From Haplomitrium mnioides (Eukaryota; Marchantiophyta; Haplomitriopsida; Calobryales): DNA of 26,328 nt. The DNA lies in contig JBNGIS010017106.1 in the NCBI GenBank assembly GCA_049999725.1, forward strand, positions 1 to 26,328, written 5' to 3'. Made by a program: the position numbers and the translations under genes. Shown one piece after another: positions 9,405 through 20,388 of the stretch. The stretch's first letter is position 1. The number at the start of each line of letters is the position of its first letter. The notes beneath the pieces are model-generated. The model was given only the letters and a program-made list of their open reading frames with translations. It ran no database searches and was not told the DNA's origin.

Positions 9405-9740
9405 GATGGTCAACTCTGATGTTTGATCCTCTCTGATGGGCGCCGTCCGCCACCATCTTCCAACTGGAAGTTGGACCACCGCGCCCGAGTGAAGGATCAG
9501 ACTATGGACTCTGAACTCTGAAACTTGACCCAAAGAATTGACTCGAAGAAGACAAGCTTGAAGAAGGTAAAATCTGATGGTCAACTCCGAAGTTTGACCT
9601 CTCCAATGGAACTTCTGCCTCAGGCTTCCTTCCAAAAGGGAGTTGGGCCCTCGTGCGCAATAGAGATGCAGAACACATTCCGACACTACCATCCTAAGGG
9701 AAATCTAACCACTCCGCTCCGTTGGAGGAGAATCGTTCTG
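9405..9740 (-). repeat. Two-copy ~171-bp direct repeat in LTR copy B
   Basis: The phrase gatggtcaactc starts at 9405 and 9576. It is followed in both places by a ttgatcctctct/ttgacctctcc block and an agttgg(a/g)cc...cgcg(c) block. Related single units occur in copies C (19870-19920) and D (23100-23160), and in inverse orientation in the 5860-6730 array. Confidence 0.65.
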
Positions 9741-10514
9741 ATACAGCCTACTCTGTCGCATTTATCACCCCGATACTACCGACAAAGGTATGATAGAAGA
9801 AAGATCTCAGAAGACCAAAATCTGTTTGGACCCTGATAAAGCCCGTCAACTCCTGATGGAATAGAGCATCCCTCGACCCCTGGTGTCGTTGCTGCCTTCC
9901 GATGTTGGTCACATTCTTCCTTCTTCCTCCAATTCTTGGATTCTGGTTGTGCAGGGGGCGCATTTCCTTCTTCTTGCCATTGAGCCATGCCGTTGTGTCG
10001 CTAGTCACGAGTAAGAAGAGAGTTCCTCACCTTACCTTTAGTCATTTTCTCATGACGTTGAGTCGTTGATCCTATCCAATTCCGTGATCTTCCTCACCAT
10101 GACCTAGATCTTCTTCTTTTGAGATTGCTCGACCCTCACCCTTCTAGCAAGTCTCTTCTCAATATCCTTGGAAAGGGTTCCGTTCTTTTCTGTTCTAGTC
10201 CCGATTCTGTCCTTCGGAATGGATAGTTGGGACGACCCTCTCTCCAAAGAATTGATACTAGATATTTCGATGCCTCTCGAGTATCTTAACACCGAGAAGT
10301 AGAGGAATGTTCTAATGTTGTGTCCATATTTTAAAAATTTTCATTAGTGCCTCATGCTAGCAACTGACATAACTCCACCTTTTAGTGTGAAGCGACCCCA
10401 CGAACACCAGTCCTGTGTTGGCTTCTCTGCTTGTTGCTTAATTCATTGTAGCTGCCGTCTGACCATATGCAAAATTCACGAATGAAAACTACAACCTCTA
10501 AACACACTCACACA

Positions 10515-10546
10515 TTACCCCCTCAAACTCATATCCCCCTCCGAAC
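10515..10546 (-). other. Polypurine tract of element 1
   Basis: On the minus strand, GGAGGGGG followed by GAGTTTGAGGGGGTAA lies immediately before the LTR start and just after the integrase frame ends. This is where plus-strand DNA synthesis is primed in LTR retrotransposons. Confidence 0.7.
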
Positions 10547-11740
10547 TCACTTAGCGGGTCGACCTTGGATCCGCTCCATCCTCTTGTTAACATACCTCTT
10601 TAGGCGATCGTAGTGCACCTTATTAGTGAACCTTTTCCCTTCCAAAGTTTTCAGCTCCACGGACTCATTACAATGCAACTTCCGTAGAACAATGGGTCCC
10701 ATCCACCTCGTGTGCGATTTCCCTGGAAAATGTACAAACCGGCTGTCATAGAACAACACCAGGTCTCCCTCGCAGATGTCTATCGGCTTCAGGCCCTTAT
10801 CATGTTGCCTCTTTTGCAACTTTAGTTCGTGTTCTATTCAATCCTGGGCGTGCTCCTGCGTTTCCTCCGATTCCTCCACTTGGCACAGTCTTTCCCTTCT
10901 GCTTTGGTCGTTCACCATTCTCCCTTCCTCCAACAGTCTTCTGGTTGGTACCTCAAACTCCATTGGTACCAGCGTGTGTTGTCCAAAGACCAAAAAATAA
11001 GGATAATGGCTCGTTGTGGTCTTGTATGCCAAGTTATAAGCATGTGTTGCTGTAAGTAGCTTGAGGTCCTAGTCGGCCTTGTTTGTAGACATCGTCTTGC
11101 TGAGGATCTTGCCCATGATTCCATTTTCTCTCTCTTTCAGCTCGTTGGCTTTCAGATGATAGGATGTGGTGGGACGGTGTTTGATTACATATCTCGTCGT
11201 CAATTCTCTGATCACCTGGTTGATGAAGTGTGTGCCATTGTCACTAACCAATTCCAGCGGTAGCCCAAATCTGCAAAACATTTGCTCGTATAAGAAGGCT
11301 GCTACAGTTTTCACATTGTCCCTTCGGGTGGCTCTCGCCTCAACCCATTTGGTGGTGTAATCGGTGGCCAACAAAATGTATATGTTTCCCCGTCGGGTTG
11401 ATGGCGTGATTTGCCCGATAAAATCTATGCCCCATTTCTCAAATGGTGCCAACAGAATGATTAGAACTAATGGGTGATGCTGGTTGGCTGCTGGTTTCCC
11501 TGTTCTTTGACAAGCATCGCACCTCTTTACAAAAAAGTGCACATCCTTGTACAGAGTTGGCCACCAATATCCGACATTCAACACTTTCCTTACTGTGGCA
11601 TTAGCTGCAAAGTGGCCTCCAACTTCTTCCTCGTGCAGGGCCTACATCACTACTGTGGCTTGGTCCCATTCGAGACACCTTCTGATCATACCATCCAGAC
11701 CTCGCTTATGCAATACTCCCTTCACTAGGAGATATGGCTT
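10547..11740 (-). pseudogene. Element 1 integrase (non-chromodomain Ty3/gypsy)
   Basis: One minus-strand frame continues unbroken from the RNase H to 10547, apart from stops at 11642, 11069 and 10838. The order is an HHCC zinc finger (LHEEEVGGH ... CDACQ), then the DDE core with GIDF (first Asp), SDNG (second Asp) and the Glu in LKERENG, then a C-terminal GDLVLFYDSRF...KSHTRWMGP...VHYDRLKRYV segment. All catalytic residues are visible. No chromodomain follows, which argues against a chromovirus. The stops fit Gln-to-TAG, Trp-to-TAG and Arg- or Trp-to-TGA transitions. Integrase would insert the element cDNA in the nucleus; this copy cannot make a full protein. Confidence 0.9.
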
Positions 11741-12268
11741 CATTCTTCGAAGAAACACTACCGCCTCCTCTTTGTTGTTCCGCTTCAGTATTTGTGTCCA
11801 CAGAAGAAATTCGATGATGTTGGCATAATCTGTTGGATTCCCTGTTCTGACTTGGAACAGATCCTCATCCGGGAAGGCGTCATCCACCTCCTCCTTGTTG
11901 ATTGGTCCAACTACTTGGGAGAAGAAATCAACATTGTTGTGCTTCTTCACTGGTTTGGCCCGTACCTCAAAATTAAATTCCTGCAAGAGAAGCACTCACC
12001 TTGCAATCCTTCCCATCACATCAGGCTTATTCACCAAGTACTTCAGCGCATTGTGATCCGTGTAAAAGATCACCTTATAGTGAAGAAGGTAATACCTGAA
12101 CTTCTTCAATGCATAAATGATACCCAAGGCTTCTCGATCGGTGGCAAAGTAATTTTTCTCTGCAAGTGCCAGTAGCCTACTAGCGAAGTAGATGGGATGG
12201 TCCTTGCTCTGCTTGTCCGTCTGGCTTAGCACTGCTCTTACACAAAAACCTGACACATCGATCATAAC
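11741..12268 (-). pseudogene. Element 1 RNase H, copy 1, with linker to integrase
   Basis: It is in frame with the integrase. The four acidic positions of gypsy RNase H are present: Asp in MIDVSGF, Glu in TDREALGIIYALKKF, Asp in FYTDHNALKYL and Asp in NNVDFFS. A TGA at 11996 replaces the Trp expected in the (I)ARW-x-LLLQEF motif; the second copy at 14008-14440 keeps Trp there. RNase H removes the RNA strand during reverse transcription. This segment is well preserved compared with the adjacent RT. Confidence 0.88.
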
Positions 12269-13460
12269 ATGGAATTCTTTCCCCTATCTAGGAGGCATGA
12301 GTATTGGGGCACTTGCAAGTCACTTCTTCAGCTCGTAGAAGCTTGCTTGTCTCTTGGGGTAGCCTCAAAGGTACTACCCCTTTGTCACTTCTTTGAGAGG
12401 TAGGGCTACTAAGGCAAACTAGTCGATGAATCTTTGATAATAGCCCACACACCCAAGGAAGCCTTGCACCTCCTTAAGGTTGGTGGGGAACCACACCTTC
12501 AGTTAGACTCCAATTTGTTTTTGGTCTACCTCAATGCCTCGACTGAAAATTCTATACTTGATGAGTATCCCTTCTTTTACTTTGAAGAAGAACTTCTCCG
12601 AATGCAACCACAGCCCCATTTCTCGGCAACATTGGAGAGTGAGCCTCATATCTTGCTCATGGTTGCAGATATTCTGGTACACTACAAAGTCATTGATGAA
12701 GATTTTCCAAACATTTCCTCAAACAATCATCAAAGATGTTCATCATCATTTGTTGAAATGTTCTCGGTGCATTGCAGAGCCCAAAAGGCATTCTTCGAAA
12801 GGCAAACACCCCCCATTCTTTGGTGAATGTCGTCTTCAATTGGTCCTCCTCCCGAATCCATATCTGATTGTAGCCCGAGTATCTTTCTAGGAAGCTTTAG
12901 ACCTCTTGCCCATTCACCAAATCCAACACCCCATCCGTGAAGGATAAAGGGTAGTGGTTTTTTTTAGTTGCATTCAATTTTTGGAAATCCTGACACACCC
13001 TGATTTTTGGTTCCCCGTCCTGTCCAAGATTCTTTGGCACTACTACCAAAAGAGACACCTATTCACTATTCAAAACTGGATAAATGAAATTTGCCTCCAA
13101 CAATTTATCAATTTCCTCCTTCACCATCAAGGAGAATCAAGGATTCATCCAGTACTGATGATGCCTAACTGGTGTCGCCGCGGGTTTGAGGTTGATTTGA
13201 TGTTCTCCCAATTTCTTGGGGACTACTTTCAGGTCCACATGACTCCATGCAAAGATATAACTCAAATTCGTGAGGAGGTGGGTCAATGCCTACTATGCGG
13301 TTTCGGGTTAATCAATGCCTATATGAAATTTTGGTCCCTCATGGACAATCACCTGTTTGTGTTGCGATGCACGTACCATTCCCATCTCACTCCTCCACTG
13401 TGTACTGCCTTCCTGTTCCAATGTTGCCAACCGCAACCCTCCCTGCCCCCGATGAGTCGC
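12269..13460 (-). pseudogene. Element 1 reverse transcriptase, copy 1 (decayed)
   Basis: On the minus strand the RT blocks appear in order: an LVVVPK block and a CQDFQKLN-like block (about 13080-12960), the first catalytic-Asp region at 12870-12893 reading FLERYSGY instead of FLDGYSGY, the TTFTKEWGVFAF...MPFG region near 12840-12780, and the active site at 12689-12700 reading F-I-N-D. Two of the three catalytic Asp residues are therefore lost. The EVQGFLGCVGYY block follows near 12480. Several stops and frame changes interrupt it. Its upstream end at 13460 coincides with the start of an LTR-end-like insert. Confidence 0.85.
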
Positions 13461-14007
13461 TGTCAGCCCCTCCTCTCCATCCTTAACACCCCAAGATGCA
13501 ATTTTGGAGAGAAAAGACGACACCATATCACAAGGTTCTTTTATGAGATGGCCTTGGGGTTGTATTAACCCCTCCGGGTTGTATCGTCTTCTTTTTCTCC
13601 TTATTGTACACGCTCACACAACACAACCCCCATTCTCTCCTTTGCCTTCAGATCACGAGTAATGAATGTCAATCTATTCTCCTCTTTATTCCAGAATTTC
13701 TTCTCCTGTTCCTCGAGGGATTCAAAGATTTGGATAGAACTTGCTTCAAAATGTAACTACTATGACTACTCTCTACTCTAGGAACTTCACAATTCTATTG
13801 CTATTATCTGAAACTCATCAACCTCTTCGGATGATGTCTTCACAATTCTCCTCCTCTTCGAGCTTCAATATCACACCCTGCTTCCTGGCTATCTTGCTAC
13901 CCTCTATTACCACCGCCGAGGTCTCTCTTCAGTGTTATTCTACACCTTGCAACTCCACTCACCCACACCAGATAGATAGATTCACCTCCATCATCCAAGG
14001 GGCTTTC
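13461..14007 (-). repeat. LTR-end-like insert between the two RT-RNase H copies
   Basis: It begins TGTCAGCCCCTCC and continues with ccttaacacccc, tttggagagaaaagacgaca and ttcttttatgagatggcc, the same opening series as LTRs at 4168, 18455 and 21549. Beyond about 13570 the match weakens and I cannot align the rest. No open frame with a recognised domain is present. It may be a truncated LTR, or a non-autonomous element sharing LTR termini. Confidence 0.55.
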
Positions 14008-14440
14008 CTATTCTGATGTGGAAGAGATTCTCATCTGGGAAGGCGTTATTCACCTGCGCCTTGTTGATCGGTGCCAGCCACATGGGAGAAGAAATCCACA
14101 TTGCTGTGCTTTTTTCCTTGGTTTCATCCGTACTTCAAAATCAAACTCCTGTAGGAGAAGCACCCACCTTGCAATCTTTCCTGTCACATGAGGCTTATTC
14201 ACAAAGTACTTCAAAGCATTGTGATCGGTGTGAAAGATCACCTTATAATGCAGAGGTAATGCTTGAATTTCTTCAATGCATAGATGATCCCCAAGGCCTC
14301 TTGATCGGTGGTAGAGTAATTTTTCTCAATAGGGGCTAGCAACGTGCTGGCAAAGTAAATAGGATGGTCCTTGCCCTCCTCATCCACCTAGCTTAATACT
14401 ACCCCTATCCAGAAGCTTGATACATCGATCATGACATGGA
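14008..14440 (-). pseudogene. Element 1 RNase H, copy 2 (truncated)
   Basis: Second copy of the segment at 11846-12268. Asp in MIDVSSF, Glu in DQEALGIIYALKKF and Asp in HTDHNALKYF are all visible, and the RWVLLLQEF Trp is intact. Compared with copy 1, one base is missing near 14253 (cagaggtaat versus aagaaggtaata), which shifts the frame between the second and third acidic motifs. The copy stops near 14008 and has no integrase attached. Confidence 0.82.
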
Positions 14441-15592
14441 ATTCCCTTTCCCAACTGGAGGGCATGAGTATGGAGGCTCTTGCCAGTCTCTTCTTCAGCT
14501 CATGGAAGCTTACCAGTCTCTCGGGGGTGGCCTCAAAGGTACAACCCCCCTTTGTCATCTCTGTGAGGAGTAAGGCCACTAAGGTGAAGTGATCGATGAA
14601 TCTACAGTAGTAGCCCACACACCCAAGAAAGCCTTGCACCTCCTTCATGTAGGTGGGGAGTGCCACCCTCATCCAGATTCTGACTTTTTCCTAATCTACT
14701 TCAATGCCTGGACTGGAAATTCTATGCCCGAGGGGTATTCCTTCTGTCACTCCGAAGAAGCACTTCCTGAAATGCAACCTCAACCTTGTTTCTTGGCAAC
14801 GTTGGAGGGTGAGCCTCACATCCCGCTCGTGTTTGCAAATCTTCCCGTACACCACAAAGTCATCGATGAAGATTTCTACAAATTTCCTCAAGTAGTTATG
14901 GAAGATGTTCATCATCATCCGCTGAAAGGTTCATAGAGTCCGAAAGGCATTCCTCGAAAGGCGAACATCCCCCATTCTATGGCGAATGCAGTCTTTAATT
15001 GGTCATCCTCCGGAATCCAGATCTGATTGTACCCTAAATATCCATCCTGGAAGTTGTAGACCTCTTGCCATGCAACCAAATCTAGCACCCCATCTATGAA
15101 GGGCAAAGGGTAGTGGTCCTTCTCAGTCACATCATTTAGTTTTCGGAAATCCTAACACACCTTGATTTTTTTGTTCTCCATCCTGCCCAAGCTTCTCTGG
15201 CACTACAACTAGAGGAGACACCCACTCACTATTAAGAACTGGGTAAATGAAATATGCTTCCAGCAATTTATCAATTTCCTCCTTTACGATAAAGGAGAAT
15301 CCGGGATCGTTGCGGGTTCGAGGTCAATCCAATGTTCCTCCAATTCGTTGGGGACTCCCTTAAGGTCTATATGGGTCTAGGCAAAGGCATCGCTGAAATT
15401 CGTAAGGAGGTGGGTTAATGCTCACTCACTGGTTTCAGGTAAATTTGAGCCGATATGGAATTTTTGTCCCTCTTGGACAATCACATGTTTGTGTTGTGGC
15501 TGGCACACTACTCCCAACTCATTCCTCCACTCTATTCTTCCTTCCAGTATCAATGTTGCCAACCACAACCCCCTTTGCTCGCGATGAGTCAT
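14388..15592 (-). pseudogene. Element 1 reverse transcriptase, copy 2
   Basis: It parallels 12269-13460 over its whole length. On the minus strand the visible blocks are TEKDHYPLPFIDGVLDL, FQDGYLGYNQIWI with the first catalytic Asp near 15045, KTAFAIEWGMFAFRGMPFGL, the active site F-I-D-D at 14859-14870, and EVQGFLGCVGYYCRFIDHF. All three catalytic Asp residues survive, unlike copy 1, although frameshifts near 14915 and 14680 split the frame. Its order after protease and gag on the minus strand makes it the better candidate for the original RT of element 1. Confidence 0.87.
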
Positions 15593-16018
15593 TTCCGACT
15601 TTCCTTTGTCTTCCGCCTACATCCGATAAAACATTTTGGACTTTTCTAGTTTTTCTGTTCGCATCAGATGAGGCAACTTGGACCTCTCTTTTCTTCTGAC
15701 CTCAGTAGCCTCATCATTTGCAAAGTATTTGGAGAGCCCCCTCATGCTAGGTTCTGCCCCTGTGCACTTTGCCAGCTCTATCCGGTTGACCGTCACTACT
15801 CCTTCTTCCGACAAGTCTTCCTCTGTAGCTTCGCTGACCATTTGAACCTAGTAGTGATACTCTAATTCCTCCTCTTCTTCTGACCACTCGCTATCATACC
15901 CCTCATCTGCTTGTGTCTCCCCAAGATGCGGCACTGGTCCATAGTGAACCATAATTTTTTTGGGACCGAATACCATGGTTGAATTTCCCCAATTGTGTAG
16001 GACTCAGACTCCATACAA
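15593..16018 (-). pseudogene. Element 1 pol linker between protease and RT
   Basis: This is the stretch expected between protease and RT. A 74-codon open stretch at 15617-15841 (minus) is rich in Lys, Glu and Arg but has no motif I can name. It is likely connector sequence of the polyprotein, and its boundary with RT is approximate. Confidence 0.45.
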
Positions 16019-16270
16019 CTAAGGTCTTCCGATCAACATTGGGCACTGAGAGGCTCGGGTTGAGCACATTACAAGATAGTTGAGCTTAAGTTCTTTTCCC
16101 TCGATGAAAGTGGGTACTCGAAGTAGGGAGCCTAAAATTTTAACTCGAGACCCATCTGCCAATCTCATGATCTGAGCAGTGGGTTGGAATTCTCCAAATC
16201 CCAATTTGTGGGTCGTCTCCTCAATCATGATGTTGACTCTAGCCCCTCTGTCTACAAGGACCAGTGACAA
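16019..16270 (-). pseudogene. Element 1 aspartic protease
   Basis: An open stretch of 83 codons contains LVLVDRGARVNIM, which resembles the active-site block of plant gypsy retropepsins (Asp-x-Gly-Ala followed by N-I-M). LADGSRVKILG and a closing CPMLIGRP block follow, as the family predicts. The active Asp and Gly are kept. It lies between gag and RT in the usual gag-PR-RT order. The flanks are not in a continuous frame, so it is not expressible as part of a polyprotein. Confidence 0.82.
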
Positions 16271-16660
16271 TGTGCACCAACTATCTGAATGTCAATTTCA
16301 GGAGCTCCCTTATCTTCGCACACCAATTGCAAATCCGCTTGAGCTCCTACACAAGGCAATCTCCTCCTCCTTTTGGCTCCCATTAGCAACTCCCTTAGCT
16401 ACCGTCTGTACAAGGGGCTATCCTTGATTAGGTGTTCTATTGTAGTTGTGACTAGGAAATCTCTCACATCAGTCGGGATGCTATAGAGGACTGGTTTCAT
16501 TTCTCCTTCTTTGGCTATAATGATCGCCTCTGGTTCTTTGGACTCTTCCTGCTATTTTTGAATTTTCTTTAGGGTCTCAATTCCTGCCTCCTCTCCCTCC
16601 AATGCATCTAATGCCTCCAGCTGCTTCCTCACGTTGTCTTGCTGCTTGGGATAAAACCAC
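16271..16660 (-). other. Spacer between protease and gag of element 1
   Basis: No open frame or domain is recognised in about 390 bp. By position it is decayed polyprotein sequence joining nucleocapsid to protease. Confidence 0.4.
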
Positions 16661-18437
16661 TTCAGATTGTTCCGCTGGTAATCTGAATCGCTACGCAATG
16701 AGGATCCTTGAGCCACCCTCTTCTTAATTTTTCGCTCATTCCCCGCTGGTTCTTTTTCTTGGTCTTGGCACCAGTTCGGGTTGCCACCTCATAGCAATCT
16801 TCGGGGGTTGGGGTCTCCCATCCAGACATCTCAGCTTCATCTTCCTCCTTTTCATGCCGGATTGCCTCCCCCCTTTCCAATTCTACCAGGTTAACTACTT
16901 CACCTGGAGGAGGGTTTATGCTTGTGTTAGAGGCTACCTCGGGCCTCCGGTTAAGAGGGCAATTGACAGCCACATGCCCTTCCTTCTTGCATTGGAAACA
17001 CAATGCAGTTGGCTGACCATAAATGCTTTTCCGGGGTTTCTGGGGCTCGGGACAATTTGAGGAAATGTGCCCTAGCTGGCCGCAATTCCAGCAGACCATG
17101 ATGGTCACTCGAGGCCATCTAGTCGCAGCCCACCCACTTCCTTGGCCCCGCTCACTCCTCCAGGCCTGTCTAGCATGGTGCGAGATCCCTCGCTGATTTG
17201 GTACATTGTTTTTTGGGCCTCTTCTAGCACGTAATCGGCTTCTTCCCTTATGAAGTTCGGTGCCTCTTCCCTCACATAGTGGATGGCATTGGTTTCTGCA
17301 AGGCATTCGTGAGGTGAGTGGCCATGCTTATTGCATTTGATGCACCACACTCCTACTCATCTAGTTGGGAGCGGCCGACCTTCTAGTTTGATCCCCGCTA
17401 GGAGGATATTCATCGCTTTCATCTTTGCACCTAATTCATTGATCCGATCCTTCTCCACTAGTTTTTTGCTAGGTTTGGGTTCAGGTTTTCCTTTCTTTGA
17501 TTTCCTCTTCTTGGCCTCTCTATGGTGATGGACTTCCCGATCCTTGGTATGCTTCTTTTTCTTTTTCTCTTTCCTCTGTTTGTTTTTTCTAGAAGCCCAA
17601 TCCTCCTCTAAGCTACTGCTATCCAAATCACCGTCGCTCTCTGAAGTGAATGCGGAACTCTCGTCTATCTCTTCTTTGCTTCCTGAAGTGTCCAAAGAAT
17701 CTTCGGATTCATACTTTGTTCTTGTGAGAGCTAGTGATCGCAACTTTGACATGGGATTGAGTCGCATTCACCGCCTCCTCAAGGGTCTAATGGTGTGTCT
17801 GCCTTACATAGGTCCCTATTCCTTTAGGCACGGCTGCGAGAAACCAAGTTATCAGCATCCCATTGGTGGCTAGCAGATTCAGCTTCCGAGCCACTTTTTT
17901 GAATCTTTGTAGGAATCTTCTCATGGATTCCGTCCTTTTCATTCAAAGCTGACCCATCTTGATTAATGCTTTTGGTTCTTTTCCAATTCCTTGGAACTCA
18001 GCCACGAATGTGGCCTTGAATGCTCCCCAATCTCTTTTAATATTGTCTAGCAAATCCTTGTACTAGGGTTGTGCCTCTCCCTTCAAAACCGTTGGCAAGA
18101 TACTGATTTTCACATGGCTCTACCCATTTGCTGCTACATCATTTTCCAAGTCGTTAAGCCAGGCATCGGAGTCATTCTTTGGTCGTCCTTTGATGGATCT
18201 GTATTTGAAATGAGCTCTCCGTCCGGAAGGAGGCACCGGGTTGGCTATTACATCAATAGGAAAAGCCAACTCTACCCACAAGTCGATACCCCTCTCCACT
18301 CTTTCTTAACTCACTTACAATAGGATGCTTGTTTCTCCAAGCCTTTCACCCCTATTCCAATCGAACCTTGAGGTCCTTTGTACAAAAGATGAAAACTTGG
18401 TCTCGGGTTGATCTCAGGTTCTTGCAAACCTTGTGCC
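16661..18437 (-). pseudogene. gag of element 1 with three CCHC zinc knuckles
   Basis: The capsid part (about 18230-17760) shows a retrotransposon-gag pattern: DAWLNDLEN, KDLLDNIKRDWGAFKATFV, MRRFLQRFKKVARKLN. One frame carries stops at 18120, 18063, 17943 and 17787, fitting Trp, Trp, Arg and Gln codons changed by single transitions. A Ser/Asp/Glu-rich and then Lys-rich segment (17767-17357, frame changed) follows. Three CX2CX4HX4C knuckles come next: CIKCNKHGHSPHEC near 17340, then after another frameshift CWNCGQLGHISSNC near 17095 and CFQCKKEGHVAVNC near 16995. Gag would build the particle and bind genomic RNA. The gene is dead. Confidence 0.88.
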
Positions 18438-18454
18438 CTCCTTCTAGCACCAAA
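18436..18454 (-). other. Putative primer-binding site of element 1
   Basis: On the minus strand, after the LTR end CA and two bases, the sequence is TGGTGCTAGAAGGAGGG. Position and the leading TGG fit a tRNA-primed site. It is not the initiator-Met type used by E+, and I cannot assign the tRNA from memory. Confidence 0.6.
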
Positions 18455-19984
18455 TGTATGTTAGCCTCCTTCTTCAGGCCTTAACCCCCACAGGTGGCAC
18501 TTTGGAAGAAAAGGGCGACATATTGGGCCTCACATTCTTTTGTGAGATGTCCTCGCATTCAAGTTATCCCATTCAGGTCTTGAGGAATCTCAACTTCACC
18601 TTGCAAACCTTTTTGACTATCAATAAACACTTCAACAACCAATCTGCATATTTACACACACATCTGAGGTACATCTAGTTCACAATACGAAATACATTTT
18701 GGGGATCCAAGAATGGATAAGGACATCATACTTACAAAATGGGCTCAAAGTTCACACATGAAATACTAAAAAGGTTATGCCTACAGGTCTATCTCCCCAT
18801 TTTTAGTGTTTTCCTTAGTTCCTAACAAGCAGCAATCCTAGTTTGCTGCGAATCCGATGTACTTGTCAGGAAATCCGAAAAGAGACAAATCTAACAAACC
18901 CATACACTCTACGCTTCACCACATGCCTTTCAACCTCACTGCCATAAGGTCTGACGTTTAATAGCAGACTTCTCCACTCCTCCACAGTAGTTCCTTACTC
19001 CTTCATCCTCTCACTCACACACCCCATCCAGATAGTTTTTCAACTTCCCTCGCGAGAAGTCTTGAATTTACTTCTTCAAGCTCGGAAGAGGATTTCTCTA
19101 ACTTCCACCTTTGAAAGACATTCCTCTTAACTCCTGGCCACCCCACTCCACCCCAAACCTCGACTGGATCTTCTGCACAATGTGCGGGCCCTTATGCAGC
19201 CACTCCTCTCTTGGCTCCACTTGAGAGTTAAGACCAGAAACGCACTCCGAGCATTCCTGAGATTGATGCTCCTGCAAAGACGACATTGAGACGACACCAT
19301 GATCCCCCCTTGGCAGCCTCTTCTAAATCCAGAACCGAAAGATTTCCCTTCCTATTTAAGTGTCGATCCACCTCCGAATGTTGGTCCACTTGTAGGGATG
19401 AGCACTTCTAGATTGCTTGAGCCTCTGGAGCTCCCTACCTAGCGATTCTCATCGCCCCTCCAGTCCACCTCCACCTCTGATAGCCTTTCTGCACGAGTCT
19501 ACTCGCTCCAAGTAAAGCCTCACTGGAAGTCTCTCCTTCCTTTCTCGTTGCGTCTTCTTATCTGAGAGAGTTTTCATACACCTCCCATTAGCATCAACCC
19601 CAAATCCCGTCGATGCGAGCCAATCTATACCACCCCCCTTACGCAAACCTTTCCAAAGCATTTCTTGTTTCCTCCTCGTTTGGTCGCATTTCAAGTTAGT
19701 AACGATTTCTTGATGCAATGACACTTGTTTGTACAATCCAAAGTTTGATCCGAAGAGGTACAATCCGAAGAAGATATGGCCGATGAAGATACACAAAAGG
19801 ATCCAAAGAAATCAGAGGACTGATCTGAAGTTGATCGAAGACTGATCCCGAAGCTGACCGAGAACTGTTCCGAAGTGCGCTGTCTGCCGCCACTTTCAAA
19901 TGAGAAGTTGGACCGCCGCGTTTGACCAAAGCCTCGGACTGAGGATCCTAGTTCCAAAGTTGACTCGACCCGATGAGTGGTTCT
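18455..19984 (-). repeat. LTR copy C: 5' LTR of element 1, truncated
   Basis: The lower end is the LTR 3' terminus: TGTATGTTAGCC on the plus strand at 18455, directly beside the primer site. Landmark blocks at 19013-19560 match copies A, B and D. A TATA-like box (minus strand) lies near 19626. U3 repeat material at 19735-19920 resembles 8990-9460 of copy B. The copy breaks off near 19985, where E+ RNase H begins, so the U3 start is missing. Short open frames here are not genes. Confidence 0.78.
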
Positions 19985-20388
19985 AATTTTGATGCTTCTA
20001 ATTTTGCTATTGGAGCAGTTTTGCAACAAGAGTTTGAGGATGGACTTCATCTAATTGGCTTCATGCCACGCCAGTTGAATGTGGCGGAAAGAAACTATTA
20101 TGCAAGGGATTGAGAGCAATTAGCAATGGTTATCCTACCAAAGTTTGGAGGCACTATCTTTTTGGAAGACCTGTGCTTATACGCACACATCACAAGTCAT
20201 TGTTACAATCAATCTATTTGGAAGATATGACAAGTCGCCATTCCCAATGGGAAGATCAATTGCAACTCTTTAATTTCAAGCTAGAGTACAAGCTTCGAAG
20301 GTTCTACACCATTCCTGATGTACTATCACGAAGGCCTGATCATCGAGTGAATACAATAAAGGTGAGCAACATTAGTATTTTACATTAA
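19985..20388 (+). pseudogene. RNase H remnant of an E+-type element
   Basis: It starts abruptly with FDASNFAIGAVLQQ, the first catalytic-Asp block of gypsy RNase H. The polymerase part of RT that should precede it is missing. A TGA at 20111 breaks the RD-x-EQLA block, and a frameshift near 20135 follows. The frame then continues with VWRHYLFGRPVLIRTHHKS, where the expected Asp of the T-D-H-K motif is His. It ends with QWEDQLQLFNFKLEY...IPDVLSRRPD, which keeps the last Asp. The strand and degree of decay match the gag at 2681-3547, so both may come from one element. Confidence 0.85.

Larger units (their letters stand above)
7880..10514 (-). repeat. LTR copy B: 3' LTR of element 1
   Basis: Its right end is fixed by the polypurine tract and the integrase end of element 1. 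On the minus strand the LTR opens TGTGTGAGTG at 10514. Its interior aligns with copies C and D (landmarks at 8245-8790). The left end joins foreign LTR sequence near 7880 and lacks the final part that copy C has at 18455-18680, so B is truncated at its U5 end. A TATA-like box is at 8840 and tandem repeats are at 9016-9362 and 9405-9740. No gene is seen. Confidence 0.75.

Noticed and set aside
9748-10008. 86-codon minus frame and its plus-strand look-alike at 4033-4251
   Set aside because: The two share sequence because both are copies of the same LTR segment in opposite orientation. The similarity does not continue as a conserved protein.
11792-12175. 127-codon plus-strand frame and similar plus frames through 10776-13568
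   Set aside because: These are antisense shadows of the element 1 pol genes, whose minus-strand motifs are clear.
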